Source: UBA4363 sp002393965 (GTDB taxonomy: Bacteria > Bacteroidota > Bacteroidia > Bacteroidales > Paludibacteraceae). From it: 18,549 nt of DNA. Below are positions 13,960 to 18,549 of this stretch, piece by piece. Within the stretch, counting starts at the first letter, position 1. Every line of letters begins with the position of its first letter. The stretch is from contig CAMNLA010000002.1 in NCBI GenBank assembly GCA_946542925.1, positions 1 to 18,549 on the forward strand. The letters are read 5' to 3'. Both the position numbers and the translations under genes were made by a program. The notes under the pieces are model-generated. The model made no database searches. It worked only from the letters and a program-made list of their open reading frames with translations, and was not told where the DNA came from.

Positions 13960-15854
13960 AACCGTCGCGCATCCCCCTGTACGTACAATTGATCAGTGCC
14001 ATCTTCGCGTTGTTTTTCAGTCCGTCCGTCGCGCAGGAAACATCGTTTGCCGAAGAGGCATACGTGCGGTCCTCCATGGTCCTGCCCGGGCATCCGCGTC
14101 TAATCTTCCAGCGGGGAGACGAGGCCAAGATCAGCGAAATGATACAAAAGGATTCGGTCTGGCAGAGCGTGCATGCCATCCTCCTATCCGAATCGGACTC
14201 CATCGTCACGAAGCCGCTGTCGAAACGTGTGTTGACGGGGAGAAGGCTGTTGCCGGTCTCGCGAGAGTCGTTCCGCCGAATCGTCTTCTGTTCGTACGCC
14301 TACCGCATGACCCAGGAAAGAAAGTATCTGCAATACGCCAAGGCTGAAATGCTCAATGTCTGTCAGTTCGCGGACTGGCATCCGGGTCATTTCCTTGACG
14401 TGGCAGAGATGACGGCTGCCGTGGCATTAGGCTACGACTGGCTCTATGAGGAACTGAACGAAAAGGAGCGTGGTCTGATACGCCGCGCCATCATCCAGAA
14501 AGGTCTGCGTCCCTCGTTGAATGTGCAATACAACAAGTCATTCAATCAGCAGAAGACCAACTGGAATCAGGTGTGTCATGCCTCGATGCTGCTGGGCGCC
14601 CTTGCCGTGTGGGAGCAGGAGCCGAGGCTGGCTGTCGAGATTGTGAACCGCTCGATCAGCAACATCCGCCATTCGATGCAGAACTATGCGCCTGACGGCG
14701 CCTATCCGGAGGGTCCCGGATACTGGTATTATGGAACGTCGTACAACGTGTTGGAGATAGCTGCGTTAGAGACGATTTTCGGTACGGATTACGGTCTGTC
14801 GGAGTCGGAAGGATTCCTAAAGACAGGCGAGTATTACCTCCAGGTGTATTCTCCGTCGCTGAACTGCTTCAACTACTCGGACAACAGCAACGTCCAGCAC
14901 TTCGTACCAGCCGCCTTCTGGTTCTACAGAAAAACCGGCAGGGAAGAGTTGTTGTACAACCAGATCAGAATATACAAAAAGAAAAAGGACGGCGTGGTGC
15001 GGTCGGACCGATTCGCACCTTTCCTGATGCTCTTCGGCGAGGGAGCCCGCTTTGACCATCCGAAGAAGCCCACCCAGAATGTTTGGACTGCGAACGGAGT
15101 CAATCCGATTGCGATCATGCGCAACGGATGGGAGGACAGCAAAGCCGGCTGTGTGAACGTCAAACTGGGAACGGCGATCGTGGGTCACGGACATATGGAC
15201 GTCGGATCGTTCCAATACGAAAGAGACGGAGTGCGATGGGCAGAGGACCTCGGTGCGGAGAACTACAACAAAATAGAAAAACAGGGTGTCAGGATGTGGA
15301 AAATGGGTCAGGAGTCGGACCGATGGAACCTGTATAAATACGGGAACCTTCAGCACAACACGCTGACCTTCAACGGATCGAAACAATGGGTACGAGGAAA
15401 GGCGGAAATCTCGGAAGTGGTGGATACGGACACGTTGAAAAGTGTGGTTTCGGACCTGACACCGGTATATGAAGGTCAGGTCCGCAGGGTAGTCCGCAGG
15501 GTCACGCTGAAGGGCAACGGAGACTGTCAGACCGAGGACTCCGTCCGCAACGAATCGCGTCCGACGGTCATGACATGGACCATGATGACACGGGCAAAGG
15601 TTCAGAAAGTGGACGACCAGACGTTGCGTTTGCAGGAGAAGGGTAAATCACTATATTTGCATGTGTCGGGAGTGCGTAAGGCGACGTGGGAGATCAAACC
15701 GGCGACGCCGCCCACCGCGTATGAGAATCAGAACAAGGGCTTCACAGCTATCCACATCCATGCAATGCTGAACCCCAACGAAGAGACAACGATGCGTGTT
15801 CTTCTCTCCTCCCGGACGGAAGGAACAAGAAAAAGCGAGAAAGATGGGAAATGA
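13956..15854 (+). CDS. Exported heparinase II/III-like polysaccharide lyase
   Basis: 632-residue protein with a signal peptide (hydrophobic YVQLISAIFALFF, cleavage likely after SVA at 26). An alpha/alpha toroid domain (about 40-360) is followed by a beta-sandwich domain. Residues matching the known heparinase II active site are visible: TNWNQVCH (His208), PEGPGYWYYGTSY (one of Tyr256/258/259 as likely acid/base) and VGHGHMDVGSF (His411/His413). Family members cleave uronic-acid-containing glycans by beta-elimination. Here the gene is inside a biosynthetic operon, coupled on both sides (4-nt overlap with the GT4, 11-nt with the Alg14-like gene). It is therefore more likely to trim or clear the cell's own polymer in the periplasm than to forage. 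Ugd nearby supplies the uronic acid. Substrate inferred only. Confidence 0.88.
   Translation: MKPSRIPLYVQLISAIFALFFSPSVAQETSFAEEAYVRSSMVLPGHPRLIFQRGDEAKISEMIQKDSVWQSVHAILLSESDSIVTKPLSKRVLTGRRLLPVSRESFRRIVFCSYAYRMTQERKYLQYAKAEMLNVCQFADWHPGHFLDVAEMTAAVALGYDWLYEELNEKERGLIRRAIIQKGLRPSLNVQYNKSFNQQKTNWNQVCHASMLLGALAVWEQEPRLAVEIVNRSISNIRHSMQNYAPDGAYPEGPGYWYYGTSYNVLEIAALETIFGTDYGLSESEGFLKTGEYYLQVYSPSLNCFNYSDNSNVQHFVPAAFWFYRKTGREELLYNQIRIYKKKKDGVVRSDRFAPFLMLFGEGARFDHPKKPTQNVWTANGVNPIAIMRNGWEDSKAGCVNVKLGTAIVGHGHMDVGSFQYERDGVRWAEDLGAENYNKIEKQGVRMWKMGQESDRWNLYKYGNLQHNTLTFNGSKQWVRGKAEISEVVDTDTLKSVVSDLTPVYEGQVRRVVRRVTLKGNGDCQTEDSVRNESRPTVMTWTMMTRAKVQKVDDQTLRLQEKGKSLYLHVSGVRKATWEIKPATPPTAYENQNKGFTAIHIHAMLNPNEETTMRVLLSSRTEGTRKSEKDGK
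15629..15659 (+). promoter_or_regulatory. Possible internal promoter within the lyase gene
   Basis: TTTG (15629-15632), 19 nt, then TATATTTG (15652-15659): both elements and the spacing fit the Bacteroidota consensus without a mismatch. Predicted start is near 15665, 180 nt ahead of the Alg14-like gene. It lies in coding sequence (residues LRLQEKGKSLYL), so it may be coincidental. Confidence 0.3.
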
Positions 15855-16317
15855 CCGAAAGAAAAAAATAGTGGCAGTCGCCTCCATCGGAGGTCACTGG
15901 ATACAGTTGTTGCGCATCACCAGGACGCTGGAATCGGAATTTGACGTCTCTTACGTCAGTACGCATGAGAAGTGTGGTGTCATGGTCAATGGTCATCCTT
16001 ACGAGCAGGTCGCGGACTTCAGCCGGTGGGATGCGTATAAGTTGATTCCCGCGTTCTTCTCTTATTGGAAGATCTTCCGAAAGATGCGTCCCGACGTCAT
16101 CCTGACGACGGGAGCGGCCCCAGGCTTGGTGGCGCTGGCGGTCGGGAAGATGATGGGAATCAAGACCATCTGGGTTGACAGCATTGCCAATGTGGCTACG
16201 TTATCGGCCAGCGGGCGTGTGGCGGCGAAATTTGCCACCTGCGTCTATACGCAGTGGGAGGACCTGTCCTCGGACAGCATCCGCTATGCCGGGAATGTGT
16301 TAAATATCCAACAATAA
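15844..16317 (+). CDS. Alg14/PssD-like glycosyltransferase membrane subunit
   Basis: 157-residue protein matching the acceptor-binding half of a split GT28-type enzyme. VAVASIGGHWIQLLRI is the glycine-rich start, followed by FSYWKIFRKMRPDVILTTGAAPGLVALAVGKMMG (membrane-associating and Rossmann part) and TIWVDSIANV. In the Alg13/Alg14 and PssE/PssD systems this subunit anchors the catalytic partner at the membrane. The partner is encoded at 16751-17227, with one acyltransferase gene between. The frame opens at 15796, but those 16 residues lie within the lyase gene and are unlike the family, so MGNDRKKKIV is used. Overlaps the lyase gene by 11 nt. Confidence 0.9.
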   Translation: MGNDRKKKIVAVASIGGHWIQLLRITRTLESEFDVSYVSTHEKCGVMVNGHPYEQVADFSRWDAYKLIPAFFSYWKIFRKMRPDVILTTGAAPGLVALAVGKMMGIKTIWVDSIANVATLSASGRVAAKFATCVYTQWEDLSSDSIRYAGNVLNIQQ

Positions 16318-16325
16318 AAAAGATT

Positions 16326-16754
16326 ATGAAGCGGCTATTCCGATTCTTATTCCTGCATCTTCAGCACTTGCCGATGTCCGGTCATACGATGCGTCCGATA
16401 TTGGTCAAACTGGGAGGAGTGAATATAAAAGAGCGAAAGGGAGTCTTCGTGGGTGAGCATGTCGTTTTTGACAGTCTGTACCCCGAGAAAATCGTTGTGG
16501 AAGAAGGGGTGCGGATCACTCAGGGAGTCAGTATCCTGACGCATTACCTGGATCCGTCAACCGGGAAGTACAAAAGCGGGAACGTCATCCTCAAGCGGAA
16601 GTCACATATCGGCTGGAACGTGACGATATGCAAGCCTATCACGATAGGCGAAGGGGCTATTGTCGGCGCCGGCAGTGTGGTAACAAAGGACATTCCGGAT
16701 CATGAAGTCTGGGCGGGAAATCCGGCACGATTCATCAAAAAACGAGAGAAATGA
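16326..16754 (+). CDS. Hexapeptide-repeat acyltransferase (left-handed beta-helix)
   Basis: 142-residue trimeric-type acyltransferase, probably O-acetylating a sugar of the repeat unit or of a precursor using acetyl-CoA. The hexapeptide pattern is clear from VFVGEHVVFD through IVVEEGVRITQGVSI to HIGWNVTICKPITIGEGAIVGAGSVVTKDIP, ending with the typical VWAGNPARFIKKR. His73 in ILTHYLDP is the likely catalytic base. The start is the ATG at 16326, 8 nt after the previous stop; an earlier in-frame ATG (16254) lies inside the Alg14-like gene. Its stop overlaps the Alg13-like start (ATGA). Acetyl-CoA is assumed as donor; the acceptor is unknown. Confidence 0.9.
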   Translation: MKRLFRFLFLHLQHLPMSGHTMRPILVKLGGVNIKERKGVFVGEHVVFDSLYPEKIVVEEGVRITQGVSILTHYLDPSTGKYKSGNVILKRKSHIGWNVTICKPITIGEGAIVGAGSVVTKDIPDHEVWAGNPARFIKKREK

Positions 16755-17227
16755 TATTCGTAACGATAGGAACACAGGCACCGTTCGACCGATTCATCGA
16801 GATGATGGACGAGATAGCCGGAGGCATGAAGGAAGAGATCGTAGCTCAGACCTGTCACGGCACCTACGAGCCGAAACACCTGAAAACGATTGACTTCGTA
16901 CCGCCGGATGAGTTCGAGCAACTGTTTACGAAAGCACGGCTCATTGTTGCCCATGCGGGTATGGGAACCATACTTTCCGCCCTGAGCCGGAACAAACCGA
17001 TCATAGTCTTTCCCCGCATAGCGGCACTGGGCGAACACCGGAACGAGCATCAGCTGGCCACGGCAAAAAAAATGAAGGAGCTTGGACTGGTCTATGTGGC
17101 CTCGAACCGAGAAGAACTGGAGCAACTGATCAAAACGGAATCATTGGAAAGTCTTGCGAAAATAGGCGAAACAGCCTCGGAGAGCCTGACGGAATCGTTG
17201 CGAAGAGAGATCAGAAATACACCCTAA
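16751..17227 (+). CDS. Alg13/PssE-like glycosyltransferase catalytic subunit
   Basis: 158-residue protein equal to the C-terminal, nucleotide-sugar-binding half of a GT28-type enzyme. MIFVTIGTQAPFDRFIEMMD, then VAHAGMGTILSAL (the donor-binding G-x-G-T loop), KPIIVFPR and HRNEHQLATAKKM are characteristic. It would pair with the Alg14-like protein encoded at 15844-16317. In the EPS systems of other bacteria such pairs add glucuronic acid or galactose, so Ugd may supply its donor (inference). Starts with a 4-nt overlap with the acyltransferase gene and ends directly at the next ATG (TAAATG). Confidence 0.9.
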   Translation: MIFVTIGTQAPFDRFIEMMDEIAGGMKEEIVAQTCHGTYEPKHLKTIDFVPPDEFEQLFTKARLIVAHAGMGTILSALSRNKPIIVFPRIAALGEHRNEHQLATAKKMKELGLVYVASNREELEQLIKTESLESLAKIGETASESLTESLRREIRNTP

Positions 17228-18549
17228 ATGAAGATGAGAACGACTATTATCATAATGCTGATCGCAGTATTTGGAATGTCCTTACGCAGCACGGCAGAAA
17301 TCATCAATGAGGACTTCACCGTGAACGGAGTGACATTCAAGATGGTGGCCGTGAATGGAGGTTCCATCCTGATGGGAGCTCAGAAGACAGACCCAGAGGG
17401 CGAAAACTACGACCCGATGGCCCTGCCGGATGAATCGCCAGTCAGGCGAGTCTGGATGGGTGACTACTGGATAGGAGAGACGGTGGTGACCCAGGATCTA
17501 TGGGAGGCGGTGATGGGCAGTCAGGACACTACCTTCCTGAAGTACGGAGTCTGTCAGAGGACCCCCAAAGGAGACGCCTATCCAGCGCTGCATATCAGCC
17601 GAAAACTGGCTCAGGTGTTTGCGGACAGTCTGAATGTGCTCCTCGCTGAGAAGTTGAACGGCCGAAAGTTCGCTTTGCCGACCGAAGCGCAATGGGAGTA
17701 TGCAGCCAAAGGCGGAAGGGAGAATCGCGGATATACGCGATTCGCAGGCAGTGATGACTCCACGTCCGTAGCCTGGACCCGGTCAGACAAGACGTGGATG
17801 GTCGTAAAGGTGCGTGGGAAACTCCCGAATGAACTGGGTCTGTATGACATGAGCGGCAACGTACTGGAATGGTGCAGGGACAGGTGGTGGAATCAATTCT
17901 ATTCCGCGGACGGCAATGACGAGAACCCGATATGTCAGAAAGGTTTGTCCTATAACAACAGAGGCGGTTTTGCCAACTACTACGCAGAGAGATCGAGGGT
18001 CGCGCGACGTCATGCGGACAAGGATACCTATTATGGTTATGACATCGGCATGAGGCTCGTATTGGAGCCCGAAAAGAATTCGCTCTCGAACATACGGAAG
18101 TTCACGGTGGAAAAATGGAAAGCCGTGATTGACGGAGACCAGATAGTGCTACGTCTGCCAAAGGGTACGGACCTGACCAATCTAAAATCAAGAATCAAAA
18201 TATCGGACGGAGCGACCCTGACTCCTGACACCAAAGACTTCAGCAATCCGGTCGTCTATACGGTAACGTCGGAAGACGGCATCAACAGCAAGGAATACAC
18301 GGCAACGGTCACCGCAGACCTGAATGACGATGCGCGTCTGACCTCGATGACCGTTGACGGACATGAAGCCGTGATAGACGAAGAGAGCAAGACCGTGACC
18401 GTCACCGTTTACAAGAACTCCGACCTGACGAATCTCGATATCGATTACACGACCTCGTCCGGAGCAACGGTCATCACTGACGGAGACGACTACCTGACTG
18501 GAGTCACCTACATCATCGGATCGGAAGACGGCATGCATCAGAGCGAATA
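17228..18549 (+). CDS. Exported FGE-fold (SUMF1-like) protein with DUF5018-like repeats, partial
   Basis: Open frame of 440 codons that runs off the window. A signal peptide (IIIMLIAVFGMSL) ends near Ala23. Residues ~34-280 form an FGE-sulfatase fold: FKMVAVNGGSILMGAQ, YWIGETVVTQDLWEAVMG, FALPTEAQWEYAAKGG (from ~148), GLYDMSGNVLEWCRDRWW (204-221), RGG at 245 and IGMRLV (273-278). In the strand where formylglycine-generating enzymes have their catalytic cysteine pair, this protein reads YAERSRVARR, so sulfatase activation is unlikely. Two beta-rich repeats follow (~287-364 and ~369 onward), each with an S/T-F/M-TV-x-AVID start, a TDLTNL centre and a YTV-TSEDG-like end, resembling DUF5018. Its ATG abuts the previous stop. 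Likely a periplasmic or surface accessory to the polysaccharide; function unknown. Confidence 0.85.
   Translation, partial: MKMRTTIIIMLIAVFGMSLRSTAEIINEDFTVNGVTFKMVAVNGGSILMGAQKTDPEGENYDPMALPDESPVRRVWMGDYWIGETVVTQDLWEAVMGSQDTTFLKYGVCQRTPKGDAYPALHISRKLAQVFADSLNVLLAEKLNGRKFALPTEAQWEYAAKGGRENRGYTRFAGSDDSTSVAWTRSDKTWMVVKVRGKLPNELGLYDMSGNVLEWCRDRWWNQFYSADGNDENPICQKGLSYNNRGGFANYYAERSRVARRHADKDTYYGYDIGMRLVLEPEKNSLSNIRKFTVEKWKAVIDGDQIVLRLPKGTDLTNLKSRIKISDGATLTPDTKDFSNPVVYTVTSEDGINSKEYTATVTADLNDDARLTSMTVDGHEAVIDEESKTVTVTVYKNSDLTNLDIDYTTSSGATVITDGDDYLTGVTYIIGSEDGMHQSE

Overview
The window looks like a capsule/exopolysaccharide locus from a member of the Bacteroidota, most likely the Bacteroidales. Three things point there. 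Several genes are preceded by the Bacteroidota -33/-7 promoter signature (TTTG, about 19-20 nt, TAnnTTTG) and lack a clear Shine-Dalgarno. A DUF5063 protein sits next to a DEDDy exonuclease, a pairing I associate with this phylum. The last protein carries C-terminal repeats resembling DUF5018, which is common in Bacteroidota surface proteins. I cannot name the genus.

Layout. Positions 1-343 hold a mosaic of hairpin repeats. From 5056 down to 429, on the minus strand, lies a compact operon for polysaccharide export and chain initiation: Wza-like outer-membrane lipoprotein, Wzc-like tyrosine autokinase, and a WcaJ-type undecaprenyl-phosphate sugar-1-phosphate transferase. Between it and the divergent ugd gene (5658-6896, UDP-glucose 6-dehydrogenase) is a regular tandem array of 24 units of exactly 11 bp (5180-5443). 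Opposite-facing promoter matches flank the array. Then come tRNA-Cys (7031-7101) with its own promoter and terminator, and a second, larger block of the hairpin mosaic (about 7191-7873). A probable two-gene housekeeping unit follows (DUF5063 protein and 3'-5' exonuclease, 7959-9264).

From 9422 to beyond the right edge there is a nine-gene plus-strand operon whose gaps are at most 8 nt, with several start/stop overlaps. In order it encodes: GT2 glycosyltransferase, Wzy-like polymerase, polysaccharide pyruvyl transferase, GT4 glycosyltransferase, exported heparinase II/III-like lyase, Alg14/PssD-like subunit, hexapeptide acyltransferase, Alg13/PssE-like subunit, and an exported FGE-fold protein with DUF5018-like repeats that runs off the window.

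How the genes work together (inference). WcaJ-like loads the first sugar phosphate on undecaprenyl phosphate. The GT2, GT4 and PssD/PssE-like enzymes extend the repeat unit, using UDP-glucuronate from Ugd for at least one residue. The acyltransferase and pyruvyl transferase decorate it, Wzy polymerises it, and Wzc/Wza export it. The lyase may trim or clear a uronic-acid-containing polymer in the periplasm. No Wzx flippase lies in the window.

The least ordinary content is non-coding: the 11-bp array between two divergent capsule promoters, and the mosaic repeats, whose stems change sequence between copies while keeping base pairing.
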